Notes: generated by a model not told the origin, from the sequence alone. Shown: positions 11,527 to 23,300, counted from the first letter of the stretch. The stretch is 64,000 bases of DNA from Pyrenochaeta sp. MPI-SDFR-AT-0127 (GCA_020747015.1 JAGTJM010000001.1:1116001-1180000); one strand, 5' to 3'. Program-made: numbers and translations.

Positions 11527-14500
11527 ATGTCCCAGACCAGTACTATTACGGAAGAAAGGGCAGCTACGAAGCTTCTTCCCACCCGCAACGATGATGAAAT
11601 CTACACTATCGATGAGCTGATCAAGCGACGTGCATCGGAGTTGCGAGATTCACCGCTTCTTGGCTACCCAAGAGAAGGCTTGATCGATTACGAGGAGCAT
11701 TCCGCTTCAGCGTTGGACAGATACGTTGATGCTGCCGCAGCTGCATTGCAGCGGAGAGGACTCAGACCAGTGGTAAGTACTATAATTAAATTGTTCTGCT
11801 TTCGATCCATTCGCATACATGGTGCGCGCAGGCCAGTTGAGACTACTTAACCGACCTGAGGGTAAGGCGAGATTTGTTTGGTGTTGAGAGCATGTGGCGT
11901 TTTCACGATTTTTTGCAGGGACTCTTCACCCTTTCATCTTAGAGCGTGCTGACATAACAACGCAGGACTCACAACTCGAAAAAGCCCCTGTAGTCGGCAT
12001 TCTCGCTCACTCAAGTCTGCATTTCATTATTACCCTCTTGGGTTTGAGCAGATTAGGCTATGCAAGTCTCCTACTCTCAACCCGACTTGCAAGTCCGGCC
12101 ATAGTCCGCTTGCTGGAGCTGGCAGAATGCAACACGATTCTGACCACTCCACACTTTCATGGCGTACTAGCAGAGGTACAGACTGAGAAAGACGTGACCC
12201 TACTTGAACTGTTGAAGTCCCACGAGTATTATGGAGTCGATGCACCTGTTTTTACCAGGACCTACAATCCTCAAAAGGAGACCACCAAACAAATCGTTAT
12301 AATCCATTCCTCAGGCTCAACAGGCCAACCAAAACCAATCTATCTTACAAACCGTAGCTGTATCGCAGCTTTCTCAACAAATTTGGATAGGAGGGCTCTG
12401 TTGACACAGCCACTCTTCCATAGCTTTGGGTTTTATGAGACATTCAGGTCGATATATTCGGGGAAACCCATGTATTATTTTAACTACTCATTACCAGTAA
12501 CCAAACAGAACCTGACAGCGGCTATTGAGCACGTCAAACCAGACTTGTTGTTCTGCGTACCGTACATCTTGAAACTTCTCGGAGAGTCAGAAGAGGGAAT
12601 ACGATGTCTCGCAAGCATTGGTCTTGTCATGTATGGCGGAAGTGCATGCCCGGATAACCTCGGGGACTTGCTTGTAAGGAATGGCGTGAATCTTGTAGGG
12701 AACTATGGCGCGTAAGTTGAGAGACAATCAAAAGACGATCAAACCAACTGACATGCGCACTACAGTACAGAGACCGGCAGGTTAATGACGTCCGTTCGAC
12801 CACCAGGAGACACTGCGTGGAATTACTTACGCGTACAACCACAAGTAAAGCAGTGGGTTTTGATGGACGAGATAGCACCTGGCATTCACGAATGCGTCGC
12901 ACTCGATGGGCTAAAGTCAAAAAGTACCATCAACTCAGACAGCCCACCAAGATCGTTTCGAACGAGGGACTTATTTGCACCGCACCCGTCAAATCCAGAT
13001 TGGTGGAAGTTTGTCTCGAGGCTCGATGACAGACTGACATTGGTCAATGGTGAGAAAGTACTCCCAATACCCATCGAGGGCCGGATCCGCCTAGAAGGTC
13101 TTGTCAAGGAAGCAATCGTCTTCGGAGATGGGAAGACTGTGCCTGGTTTGCTGATCGTCCGGGCTGACCAGGCTTCGCATTTGACTGATTCCGACTTCAT
13201 GCGAGATATTTGGCCAGCCATTGAGGATGCGAATTCTCGAGCCGAAAGCTTTTCCAGAATCCCACAAGAATTGGTCGTTCTGCTTCCTTCAGACGCACCA
13301 TACGCCCGAACTGACAAGAATACTTTCATTCGCGCTCAAGTATACACACAATTCAAAAACCAGATCGACGCTGCATACGAAAACTTCGAGAACGATACGC
13401 AAACAAGCGGAACTCTAGCTTTGTCACTTCCAGAGCTTGAAAGCTACTTGCTTGAAAGGTTTCGCGAGCATCTTGGTGTCAATCTGTCATCTACAGAAAC
13501 AGACTTTTTTGCTTTCGGCATTGACAGCCTGCAGTGTATGAAGATGTGGAGTCTAATGAAGAAAGAACTTGATCTGGGTGGGAGGCAATCTGAATTGGGC
13601 CAGAATATTTTATACGAGACGGGCAATATTGCGACACTTGCTCGACATTTGGATGGGCTGCGCTCTGGAAACACAGAGCAAACACACGATCAGCAGCAAA
13701 CTATGAATGATTTGATAGCTAAATACTCTACATTCCCAGTAGCGAAAGAAAAGGAGGCATCGAACCAGGAAGTGGTAGTAAGCAAACTATTCTCTTATTC
13801 CGCCTTTGGACGCGTGGCTAACCTTTACGCAGGTTCTGACTGGTGTTACTGGAGGATTAGGTGCACACCTCCTCACATTGTTGGTACAGAACCCCAATGT
13901 GTCCACCGTATGGTGTCTCGTTCGAGCCTCATCAGATCACATGGCACTCGAGAGGACATTGAAAAGTTGTTCGTCGCGCGACTTATACCTGTCACATGAG
14001 CAAATACGCAAGATCGTTGCTGTGCCTTCCGACCTTAGCAAGCCAGATTTTGGCCTTGGGTCTGCAAGACTGGAAGAGCTGCGCTCAAGTCTCACCTTGG
14101 TCATCCACAGTGCCTGGGCAGTAAACTTCAATATCTCTGTCCAAAGCTTCGAGGATCAGCATATCGCATCTGTCGCCAATTTCATCCATTTCTGTCGATC
14201 AACAACGCATGGTTCTCCGGGAAGGTTCTTCTTCTGCTCTTCTGTTTCTTCGGTTGGAAGCACACCTCGTCCTGGAACAGTGCCAGAAGGCCCTGTCCGA
14301 GACATATCACATGTCCAGGGAACAGGCTATGCGCGGTCAAAGTATGTCGCTGAACAGATCGTTCACAATGCGGCGAAAAGTGTAGGTGCCAACGCAAGAG
14401 TCTTAAGAATTGGACAGCTAGTCGGCGATAGTAAAGTCGGAGAGTGGAACACAACGGAGGGAATTCCTCTGATGATTCAAACTGCAATCACACTGGGTGC

Positions 14501-15027
14501 ACTCCCAATGTTGGACGAGGTAAGCCGACCATTCTGTACGCCATGCTCCGTAACACTCAGCTAATTGCACCATGTAGGAAATGTCTTGGCTCCCTGTCGA
14601 TTACGCTGCGCGCGTCATCCTCGATGTCTGTGCCATCGCAAACACCAAATCGCTGCCAGACCGTACCCGCAACCCAGACCTCGTCTACCACGTCCTCAAT
14701 CCTACACGCTTCCACTGGACACGTGACATGCTTCCGGCCCTGGCCAACGCCGGTCTGAAATTCGAAGCCTTGCCAACGGATCAGTGGATGGATAGGCTTC
14801 GAAACTCAGAGAAAGACCCCAAGAAAAATCCCCCAATCAAATTGCTGGACTGGTTTGAGAGTAAATACGGACATGGAGCCTCGACTGCGAAGAAAGGCAA
14901 TCTAGACTTTGTGACGGTTGAGACAAGGAGGGACAGTGAAACCTTAGGAAATGTGCCAGATGTCACAGATAAGGAGTACATGTCAAAGGTCATAAAACGA
15001 CTTAAGAAACATTGGGTTACATATTAA
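11527..15027 (+). CDS. NRPS-like adenylate-forming reductase (A-T-R)
   Basis: Activates a carboxylic or amino acid as the adenylate, loads it on a phosphopantetheine arm and reduces the thioester to an aldehyde or alcohol. Five exons (11527-11772, 11966-12711, 12766-13777, 13833-14519, 14578-15027) give 1046 aa. The adenylation domain has the A3 loop HSSGSTGQPKPIYLTN and A5 NYGATETG, the latter rebuilt across intron 2. The carrier domain has FFAFGIDSLQCMKMW with the pantetheinylated Ser. The reductase domain starts with the nucleotide-binding VLTGVTGGLGAHLL and has the catalytic-type YARSKYVAEQ. There is no condensation domain, the layout of alpha-aminoadipate-reductase-like fungal enzymes. 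It is not Lys2, whose length and N-terminus differ. Substrate cannot be inferred. Intron 1 is long (193 bp), so a small extra exon there cannot be excluded. Confidence 0.9.
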
Positions 15028-15502
15028 AAACCAACATTATACACTTCACGAATAGAAATGATGAAGAAAAATAAATATCAAATAGACTCTATCAATCAAT
15101 GGATACTCTTTTACAGTTCGATCTACACGCTTCTATCAAGATTTATTTGTGTATATAATCGATATGTACCTAAGATTGGTATGTAGCTAAAACGCTACTA
15201 AGATATACTCCATGAGTGTAGAACAATTTACTACGCTGCTGATACAAAGGCGCGACTTCACGAGGAAGTGAAGTGGTAAGAAGGATGATATAGAAGTGGT
15301 GAAGGTCTAAGAAGAGCGGATATACTTTTCTATCTGTTTTAGAATAGTCCTATAGACTAGACATACCTACTTGGGTAGCCTTTTAGTGCACAGACTCACA
15401 GTCTGTTTTCATAGTTATGACAGTCCCTAACATTTTCTTATTTGGAAGCAATCACTGTTAAGTTACAATCGTTATCTGCCATTCTCAATAATGCGGGGAA
15501 GG
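15028..15502. other. Intergenic, AT-rich
   Basis: Convergent 3' ends of the reductase and the LRR-like gene. Strongly AT-rich with TA-rich stretches; no gene, and no terminal repeats that would define a transposon. Confidence 0.6.
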
Positions 15503-16870
15503 CTAAAGCTCTATATTCTCCTCATAATCATAATCATCGTCCCACTCGTTCTCCATAGCCCAATATTGCCCGCCCTCTCCTCCATGTTTCCAGTACTCCT
15601 TGTCTCCCTTTGCCTCACACCGGACTTCATCTTCTCCCATACCCTCCTTTTTACAAGTAAATTTTGCTCTTCTGCCCTCTATCCATGGTGGAATATATAT
15701 TGGCCCATCCCAAGGCCTCGACCAGTCTCCTACCCAAAATGTCACTTCGTCCAGAGCTTGTGCTTTTTGGCTCCCTATCAGCTTATACAGCTCTAATGCG
15801 CTGGATTCATTGAGGAATGGGCGATGAAATTGGTCTTCGCCTTTGCAGTTGTTCCACATGTCATTTTCCATCCATTCTTCGCGCCGCATGGAGTAGCGGT
15901 CAGGTCGCTGATGTACGCAGGGAGATTGTATGTTCATGTATAAATCTGCCGTTCTAAGATGAGGTAGAGAAGCAATAGCAGTCAGCGACTCTAGAGGCCA
16001 TGTACCATTTCGTGGAACATTGATAGCGAGGTGTTTTAGATTCGGCGCAAGTTTTGGCAGAGTCGAAATGTCAAGCTGCGCAGGGAATGAGGGACACGAT
16101 ATCTCCTCGCATCTGAACTCCAGACTTTCCAACGACTCGCCTTGATGAGCGAGAATAGATGACAGGTCACCGTGCTTGGATGCACCGACCCAGGTAATGT
16201 GTGTCAGCGTATTATTGCTCAGTGCGCGAACAAATGACACATTCGTCATCTCTAACCTCTTCAACGCTGTTAAGCGTGGGGGTAACTTTTCCAACACTTC
16301 ACCAGTCACACCATACCGGTATCCCACAATCCCCAGTTCCTCAACACCACTCCAATCCATGGCATCGAGCCACAAGCCAAAATTACTTTTCAAATGCTGC
16401 CCTTTAGATGGCGGTTGTTCTCTAGCCCATATATTCGACCACGAGTTCTTGACGCAGGAGGCAGCATTGTGTAACGCATTCTTCAAGTCATGCTCCGTTT
16501 CCGAGAGATGTGACACCTCACCAAATTCGTAACCCTCGAGCTTTAGAAATTTGAGCGGAGGGTATTTTTCACCAGCGGTATGTTTGAACGGGAAGTTCCA
16601 GCGGTCAGGCCAGCCGGAACATCCAGCTAGTGTGACACGGAGGTCCAGCGCGGTGATGTTAGGACAAGTAACTAGTGCCGCATGCACCGAATCCATAGAA
16701 CTGAACTCAGGGACATTTTTGCACCAGGGACCGTTGAGGCTATCGCGACATGGATCGTGCGATACCACCGTTTTGATAGTGTCTGGGCAAGGGTCGGAGG
16801 TGTTCCAAGGCCGAGCGAGAGTTGGCGAAAAGAGAAGAGAAAGAAGAGCAAGAAGAGTTGTTAGGCGCAT
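15503..16870 (-). CDS. Secreted protein with leucine-rich-repeat-like body
   Basis: Single-exon gene for 455 aa. A clear signal peptide (MRLTTLLALLSLLFSPTLA) is followed by a Cys-containing N-terminus (DPCPDTIKTVVSHDPC) and a body with loosely spaced leucine-rich segments such as LTALKRLEMTNVSF, LESLEFRCEEISC and LAPNLKHLAINVP, reminiscent of the LRR part of fungal F-box proteins but without an F-box. Several N-glycosylation sequons are present. The C-terminus is acidic (EWDDDYDYEENIEL). I do not recognise a named family; the function is unknown. A role in the cell wall or apoplast is only suggested by the secretion signal. Confidence 0.75.
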   Translation of the reverse strand: MRLTTLLALLSLLFSPTLARPWNTSDPCPDTIKTVVSHDPCRDSLNGPWCKNVPEFSSMDSVHAALVTCPNITALDLRVTLAGCSGWPDRWNFPFKHTAGEKYPPLKFLKLEGYEFGEVSHLSETEHDLKNALHNAASCVKNSWSNIWAREQPPSKGQHLKSNFGLWLDAMDWSGVEELGIVGYRYGVTGEVLEKLPPRLTALKRLEMTNVSFVRALSNNTLTHITWVGASKHGDLSSILAHQGESLESLEFRCEEISCPSFPAQLDISTLPKLAPNLKHLAINVPRNGTWPLESLTAIASLPHLRTADLYMNIQSPCVHQRPDRYSMRREEWMENDMWNNCKGEDQFHRPFLNESSALELYKLIGSQKAQALDEVTFWVGDWSRPWDGPIYIPPWIEGRRAKFTCKKEGMGEDEVRCEAKGDKEYWKHGGEGGQYWAMENEWDDDYDYEENIEL

Positions 16871-18931
16871 CGGTGGGTCGTGTTATTGGCTGGCGAAGTG
16901 AGAATATGGCTCGAATTCTCTACTGCGTTTGCATTTTTTGGAGTTGTTGTAATGAAAATAGATTTATATGATTAGTTTTGAGTGGTAAGGTGTCTTCTTA
17001 GTGTTGTTGCCTACTTCGTCCCCACCTTACGCGAGAAGTGGAGCAGCAATGTGAGATTGTAACCAAAAAGAAATGAGCGTATCCTTCAAAATCCCTACCG
17101 AACCTCTAAATGGTACGTATGATATGCGATACGCCGTTTCCGAGTCATAGTTGACGCTAGGCAACAATTTTGGGCCTCACGCTACCAAAAACAAGGACAG
17201 ATCGCCTTGAAAACATTGAGTGTTAGCCGGTACGTGTCTGGAAATAGCTTGGGCATTTGAATGGATTTTTAGTTGTACAAAGGAATGTTATTTAAGCTGG
17301 TCTTGAATCACGAAAGACTCGAGGTGACCTTAACGTTAGATATGCGTACTGAACTGGCATCAGTCTTGTCGGCGCAGCTATCAACAGCTTACTTCGGCTC
17401 ACATTATATACCTTATTTATTCCATTCGCGGACATTACATTGAGTAAGCTTTATTATTGCTCGTAAAGGCCAAATACTATCTTCCTTGTAGGCTGGTGGA
17501 GCAGAGTGGTACAACAGCGAGAAATATAGACAACGGCCCTCCTTGCGTGCTGGAAAATCTTAGGGCTACATTGTCTTCAAGCGACGATAACTCTGTGTAA
17601 CTGATTAGATTCATTGCGATTTGTGTCAATGATGTGCTGTGGCTACTTTTGAACATCTAGAAACCTTCCAATCTGTCAGATACATTCGCATTGCCGCCTT
17701 CTTACTATTCACCTGAGCCTGTTTTGTAACAACACAATCTCTGTTTTCTATAGCACAAACATTGAGCTTTTTTCACTCATAAAATAAATTCAAGGGTCTT
17801 ACCCGAGCTTTAGAGCCTTGTTATGATGATAGGAAGTCATCATTAGCCTTGAACCTGCTATCGCGCGGTAATTCCAGTAAGGCCGCCACCCTAGACATGA
17901 CAGTGAAACTCAATTATGTCACCCAGTAAGCCAAGCTTGTGGCTGTCAGGCCTATGGTTGTGCAGACGCTCAAAACATGAATATCCAACTCTGGAATATC
18001 AGAGGCTGATGACCGCAAGACACATCTCGAAGTAGCACCTGCAATACTCTATTCCGCTTCTATCTGCTCTGCTTCTTATTGCATAACTGACAAATGACCG
18101 AGACCCACAGTAGCTGTTGGGTGCTTAGAACCGGCTTTCTGCTTGGAGCCGTCATGTTCTTTGGTAAAGCCCCGAACCCTCTTCATACCGCCAGCGTTTG
18201 TGAAAAAGATAAACGAGGCAGTAAACAGACGTCAGGGTGATGTAAACCGAGCTCCTTCTACCTCGCTTTCAGCGCCCGCACCTTCGGCTTCTCTGCTTCG
18301 TTGTACTTCCTGTAATCTTACACACACCCGCCAGATTGCTCACACTCGCCGGTTCAGCTGCTCCACCTGGTTGTACTTCCCACAGCTGTCTGCGTTTACC
18401 AGGCACTGATCGAGGCAACGATCTCCCAAATCTCAGTTAAAATTGCTTGCTCTCATCTAATCATTCCTTCGTACTCATCTAGATAGCCGGATGCCATCAG
18501 CCAACCTCGCCAGTTGATAATATCCGCTGCTTGGATGGTGGAAAGAGGTATGTAGGTAATAGTACAGAGGAGCCAAGCGGCACCTTCTTCGTTTGACGCG
18601 CTTTGCAGTTTGTTACGGAAGAAATCGAGGGATTCGCTGTCTTTAACCGCACAAACTTCATCAACAATTTTATGACCTTCTGCCCGCCAGGCTGCCGCAT
18701 GTTTACTTCGAGGTGTTCTTAGAGTCGACCCGCTACGATTCTGAGAGAGATAGGCTGCCCAGTGGTGCTCATGCCGTCGCTAGGGGCTTCACCCCCCTGC
18801 ATGCTAAAGTTGGATAGAATGCCGGTGTCGTCTGTGCTATTCACGTTCATCATCCACCTTCCATTTGTCTCGTTTCGTACGGGCAACTCGAGCCTATCTG
18901 CAACGACTAGCAATTAAGTTGAGCTACCATT
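16871..18931. other. 2-kb intergenic stretch, no gene recognised
   Basis: Long AT-rich region between two minus-strand genes. Short open frames at 18143-18409 (plus) and 18497-18913 (minus) show no motif and no splice-supported continuation. A 14-nt match to the conserved 18S 'GGTAATTCCAG' segment at about 17868-17881 is at chance level. Confidence 0.55.
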
Positions 18932-20776
18932 TTATCCAACTTGAACTTGAGGCTTCTTTCTTCTTAGGCCACCCTGACCCCCATACCATCTCCCTGGCGC
19001 CGGTTTTCCCACAGTTGTGACTGGTATACTGTCGTGAGATTCTGGTGCAAGAGGCTGTTCTGCAAACCCAAGATGTCCGCTTACATATTCCGTAGCCTCT
19101 ATAAGCACACCAAACTTGAGTTTCTCGTCTCCCGCTTTATCCAATATATCGTCCAAAGAAGCCAAGCACGCCCCCTTGATCGCAGGGCCTCTTGGGCCCG
19201 CCACTGTGAGGGAATGAACCAAGCTGTCTCTTGTGAGGCGTCCGCAAGCTCCGCTACTGAAAAGAGATAGATAAATCAAACATCCAAGACCGATGACTAG
19301 GAGGACGGCGACCGTAACGATGATTCGCGGCTTGTCGATCTTGTAGACGATGACGTTGCGCTCATCCAAGACGGACATTGTGACATTCAGTGCTTCTTGT
19401 TCCGGAGTACCGAATTTTGCAAGCAAAGGTGTGACCCAGAGCACTCGTTGAATATGTGACAAGAGATCTGACGGCATGACGAGCGTTTTATCCGTTTCCG
19501 CGACCAGGGTTCCCATCATAAACAGAGATCGACCAGGGTTAAGCCTGTCACGTATGTCAAGCACCGCTTTCCCGACAAATACCTGTAAAAAAGAGCCGAA
19601 TAAAGATTGCACTCCTCCAGCCGGTCCGTAGAATGATGAGGTCTTTTCGAGGTCGCTGTCGACGTTGATAAACTCATCTCTCAAGCAGGTAAGGTCGCCC
19701 ATACTTCCAGTGCCGGCGGTAATATGGGTGGTACAACTTCCAATCGCGGTTTGAATCATGCATTCGTGCTTAAGGTAGTGTGTATTGTTGAACATGACGG
19801 CTTGCACTTCTACCTTTGATTTGCGATCCAGCGAAATATCAACTCCGTCAGCTAGGACTGAGGTATTGAATACATCCCGAAATTGGGTCAAATCATACCT
19901 CGGATCATCCGAGACATGTTCCGCATCTGGATATCGGTAGGTGAAATTGTACAGGTCCCAGCCGTTTTGGTTGGATCTCTTTCCAGGAACAGCTTCGATA
20001 TTACAGGTAACGTCGAGGTACTTGATGGGGCCAAAATTTGCAATACCAGTAACGTTAGCATCTGTGTAGCGAAGTCCACTTTTCTCTCCCATCAGAGCTG
20101 TGACTGCTGATCTCTTCGATATAGTCGTCGGACCCGCTGCATACATTGCTGCTGAGTCACTTTGCGCAAGCGATCCGTTAAACTGAGGGTGATATATTGG
20201 TAAGCCCGTAGGAGTGATCTGCCTCTCTTGCCTCACTGTAATGGCGGACTGCAGGACAGGCTGGACAGCAGAGGTAATGGCAAGTCCCAGGAGACCAATT
20301 ATCCAGCCAGCCCTGAATAACGGATAAGCTAACATGTTGATCGCTAATCGCGAAGCCAAGTGCAGCGACTCAACCCTCTTTAACGATATGCCTCCCTCCC
20401 CTTCTGTCTCAACGCGCAGCTCCTTGTTAGCCGAGGCCGGCGCAGCAACATTCTGCCACAAGTTTTGATAAAGCGTAATCCCGAGCAAAGCGGCGACCGA
20501 ACCTCGAAGTACGACTGCTCCCAAAGCGATAAAAGTCGGAGTGTATTCATACCACTTGTTGCTATTCGTGGGCTTTCCATCTGCGGAGAAGGCGATTGCG
20601 AGAACGCAACAGATTCCGACCAAGAGAGCGACTGTTGCAACCCAAGTTGCTTGCAGAACTTGCTTGAAAGGAATTCGCCCGTTTGTAGGACACTGTGTGA
20701 ATAGGTCTGTGGTTGTTTGGCGGACGCGCTTTCTTTGAGCCATGGCGGTCATCAGAATTTTGGCTTCTAAAACCAA
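18932..20776 (-). CDS. Fungal multi-pass membrane protein with large glycosylated loop
   Basis: Intronless, up to 614 aa; the ATG at 20743 (AQRKRVRQ...) is an equally good start and would trim 11 residues. Predicted membrane segments are near residues 44-63, 81-103, 152-175 and 484-508. Between the third and fourth is a loop of about 300 residues with many N-glycosylation sequons (NGS, NVT, NFT, NTS, NNT) and paired cysteines, so it probably faces outside. The C-terminal 105 residues are cytosolic and end in a basic RRKK. The topology is that of a large Pezizomycotina family of uncharacterised (DUF3176-like) proteins; the specific family name is from memory and unverified. No function can be assigned. 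Confidence 0.78.
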   Translation of the reverse strand: MVLEAKILMTAMAQRKRVRQTTTDLFTQCPTNGRIPFKQVLQATWVATVALLVGICCVLAIAFSADGKPTNSNKWYEYTPTFIALGAVVLRGSVAALLGITLYQNLWQNVAAPASANKELRVETEGEGGISLKRVESLHLASRLAINMLAYPLFRAGWIIGLLGLAITSAVQPVLQSAITVRQERQITPTGLPIYHPQFNGSLAQSDSAAMYAAGPTTISKRSAVTALMGEKSGLRYTDANVTGIANFGPIKYLDVTCNIEAVPGKRSNQNGWDLYNFTYRYPDAEHVSDDPRYDLTQFRDVFNTSVLADGVDISLDRKSKVEVQAVMFNNTHYLKHECMIQTAIGSCTTHITAGTGSMGDLTCLRDEFINVDSDLEKTSSFYGPAGGVQSLFGSFLQVFVGKAVLDIRDRLNPGRSLFMMGTLVAETDKTLVMPSDLLSHIQRVLWVTPLLAKFGTPEQEALNVTMSVLDERNVIVYKIDKPRIIVTVAVLLVIGLGCLIYLSLFSSGACGRLTRDSLVHSLTVAGPRGPAIKGACLASLDDILDKAGDEKLKFGVLIEATEYVSGHLGFAEQPLAPESHDSIPVTTVGKPAPGRWYGGQGGLRRKKPQVQVG

Positions 20777-21036
20777 CTAATGGTTTGGGAAGGGAGCAGG
20801 ACCAATTTATCCTAAAGGAGTGGACAATGCATTTTAGTTGTGCTATCGATTTTTCAGCCGCAGCTGGGTCAAACTCAATAGTCTGCCCCAGGGCGTCGTG
20901 GGTTTTGATTGATTGGTTGTTTCGACGTTACTCGGTTTCAGCCGCACTATCTGCAAGCTAGACTACCTGCCCAGAGGTTTGGACAGCCGAGGCTTTGCTG
21001 AACGACTCAGTTGTCCTGTAAGTGTCTTTAGCTCCT

Positions 21037-22842
21037 TTAATTATCTTCATCAAACTCCACAAGCTCCCAACATGCACTATCGTTCCTTGTCCAGGCCTCA
21101 TTCCCACTCAGCGGGCTATACGGCGTCTGCTCATCTCTTCCAAGGTATTCGATCATAGCTAACTTCATTGCTACTCCCGCTCCAGCACGCGTAAATAAAG
21201 GCGGTGCACCTGGCATCTGGCCACTAGGATAGATTGTTGGTAGATATTGAGTGAGTATCTTCCAAGCGTCCTTTTTGCCGCTCATAAGCCATTTAGATCG
21301 ATAAATTGCCAGTGTTTGTGCGAGGCCGTTCGAGCAAAGTTCGTGCTCAATTTGCGACAAAGTTGTAGCGAGCGTGACCGTAAAGCTTGTTGAAAGGGGA
21401 TCCAAAGTCATGGATTCTGGCTGTGCGATTCGGACCCATCGCTTGGTCTGGCGTGGATGCTTCTGCGTGGATTCTTGAATGTTTTGCCATCCGTCCTTGC
21501 GTTCAGATTTATAGTGTTGGGCTGCCACAACAGACTGCGCCTGTCGTACCATGCAAAGGTTCCATGTATCGTTAGGTACTGTAGGATCTGCCCATTCTCC
21601 ATCACGCGTCCAGAAATAGTAGTGGGGCACATCGCAGCCCGGAAAACGGACAAAGAAGAGATTGTCAAGTGAGCAATGATCTTCGACAGACTCAACATCC
21701 ACATCCCACAAGTTAGAGTCAAAGTCCAGATAAGAAGGAATGTAACACATTGCCAGCGGGCGATATTCACACGCCTCGTATACTTCAGCTGTCTGCTTTC
21801 CTTTGTTGGTATGCCTTTGCGCATGTCGCCTCTTGCGGTCTGCTGATACGCCATCACCTTGTCCTTTTACTCTGAGCAGCTTTCGATTCTCTTTGTGCCA
21901 TTTGGTGTATGTGTCTGCAAGATTTTTGCCTTTATTACGCAATGGGAGATGAAAGTACATTCTAGCATTCCAGCCTTGGATTTGTGTACGCTCGCCCCAA
22001 TCAGTCGCTTTTTCAATCGTAGCTTTCCGCAGAATGCCATCCAACACGCCGTTACGGGCCGCAATTCGCGTTTGCAACGGAAGAACAGGGACATAATTAG
22101 GGTCGACGCCAGAGGGATACTTCTGCCCGGGAAGGGACAATTTTTGTTTGGTTATTGTGGTGATTACCTTCAATGGCGCATAAGCAACCTCCCATGGTAC
22201 TTTATCTAGGCAACTGGTATGCTGTGAACCTGATCGTGGAGGTACTGGGGGTGGAGGATTAAGCAGTGGCATAGATAGATATGGCCATTCAAAAAGGCGG
22301 AGTTTGCAGTCAGGAAGGATGAGTTGATTTACTGATCGGACTGGAGATTCGGTAGATGTGCTATCCCAGGAATCGTCGCTGAGTATTTGTCGAACCTTCT
22401 CACCATAGTACTTGTCGACGTCCAGCATCAGATTGAATATTCGTGGTTGTTGTTCAGCTTCTGTCTCGTCGTCACTTGTTGTACAATCATCGACACTTTC
22501 CTTCCGTGCCTTTCTTCGCTCTTTCTCAATCCTCCGTTGTCGTCTGGCTGCATATTGTCGTCTTCGTTCCTCTGCCTGCCTTTTCTTTTCCTTTCCGTGT
22601 TCGTGTTCTCTTCTTTGGCGCTCGATAAGTGCATAGCGCTCCGCCCTCTTCTTCTCAGCGTCGTCGTCCCTCAACGCTATTGCCATTTCCACTTTCTTCA
22701 TATCTTTACGATACAAGCCTCGTTCTTTGGTCGCATTGAGGAGTTCTCTGTAGTTGTAATTGTCGTAAACTGAGTCGGTCCTATCTACATCACGAACACG
22801 ATGCGTTCCGCCACGCCTGTGCGCGGCTGCTTGAGGAGCCAT
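21037..22842 (-). CDS. Uncharacterised protein with SAP-like motif and charged coiled coil
   Basis: Intronless; start placed at the ATG at 22842 (MAPQAAAHRR), 601 aa, while an upstream in-frame ATG at 22878 would add 12. Near residues 30-60 the sequence YRELLNATKERGLYRKDMKK followed by VEMAIALRDDD has the spacing of a SAP helix-turn-helix (Y-L-LKERGL-K-L-AL-DD), a motif usually binding DNA. It is followed by about 65 residues of Lys/Arg/Glu-rich helix (coiled-coil-like, also a nuclear localisation candidate), then an acidic Ser/Asp stretch, a Pro-rich linker (PPPPVPPR) and a globular C-terminal half with no recognised domain. A nuclear or chromatin role is inferred only from the SAP-like motif. 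Confidence 0.72.
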   Translation of the reverse strand: MAPQAAAHRRGGTHRVRDVDRTDSVYDNYNYRELLNATKERGLYRKDMKKVEMAIALRDDDAEKKRAERYALIERQRREHEHGKEKKRQAEERRRQYAARRQRRIEKERRKARKESVDDCTTSDDETEAEQQPRIFNLMLDVDKYYGEKVRQILSDDSWDSTSTESPVRSVNQLILPDCKLRLFEWPYLSMPLLNPPPPVPPRSGSQHTSCLDKVPWEVAYAPLKVITTITKQKLSLPGQKYPSGVDPNYVPVLPLQTRIAARNGVLDGILRKATIEKATDWGERTQIQGWNARMYFHLPLRNKGKNLADTYTKWHKENRKLLRVKGQGDGVSADRKRRHAQRHTNKGKQTAEVYEACEYRPLAMCYIPSYLDFDSNLWDVDVESVEDHCSLDNLFFVRFPGCDVPHYYFWTRDGEWADPTVPNDTWNLCMVRQAQSVVAAQHYKSERKDGWQNIQESTQKHPRQTKRWVRIAQPESMTLDPLSTSFTVTLATTLSQIEHELCSNGLAQTLAIYRSKWLMSGKKDAWKILTQYLPTIYPSGQMPGAPPLFTRAGAGVAMKLAMIEYLGRDEQTPYSPLSGNEAWTRNDSACWELVEFDEDN

Positions 22843-23300
22843 AATCGATTTTTGAATGTGTGCGTTCTCCACGTACACACAGGGATCAACACTTCGTATT
22901 TACCGTTGGATACTATGCTGAGTTACAGATGAGCTTCGCGTAGATTTCATGCGGAAATATTGGCCAGGAAGTAAGGCTCGGGAGATACGCCTAATGGTGG
23001 TCTGAAGCCTAAAATATGAGTTGGTGTGCACCTGATAATGTCTTAAACATGCGACCATGATTTAGATTCGTCTAGACATGTTTCTTTGTTTCGAGTGAAT
23101 GAACAACAAGCAAATGGTGGCTTTGACGAGTGTCTCCTTTGTCTCATGGTCAGTACAGGGTCTAATATGCTGACTTTGACACAAGCTAAGACAAACAGCA
23201 GAATGCAACTTTAGATGAATATTGAATTGATTGTACATCAGAATCTAGGGTATCTCACTATACGTGTCAACTAACATAGACTCAGTTCATGGGATACTAC
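22843..23300. other. Intergenic, no gene recognised
   Basis: AT-rich spacer containing the promoter of the SAP-like gene and the 3' end of the M28 gene; nothing else supported. Confidence 0.6.

Noticed and set aside
17868..17881. 14-nt identity to the conserved 18S rRNA segment CGCGGTAATTCCAG
   Set aside because: Flanks do not match rRNA on either side, and one such match is expected by chance when a 64-kb window is compared with an 1.8-kb gene on two strands.
17820..17960. C/D-box snoRNA (ATGATGA at about 17822)
   Set aside because: No CTGA D box with a terminal stem at a suitable distance.
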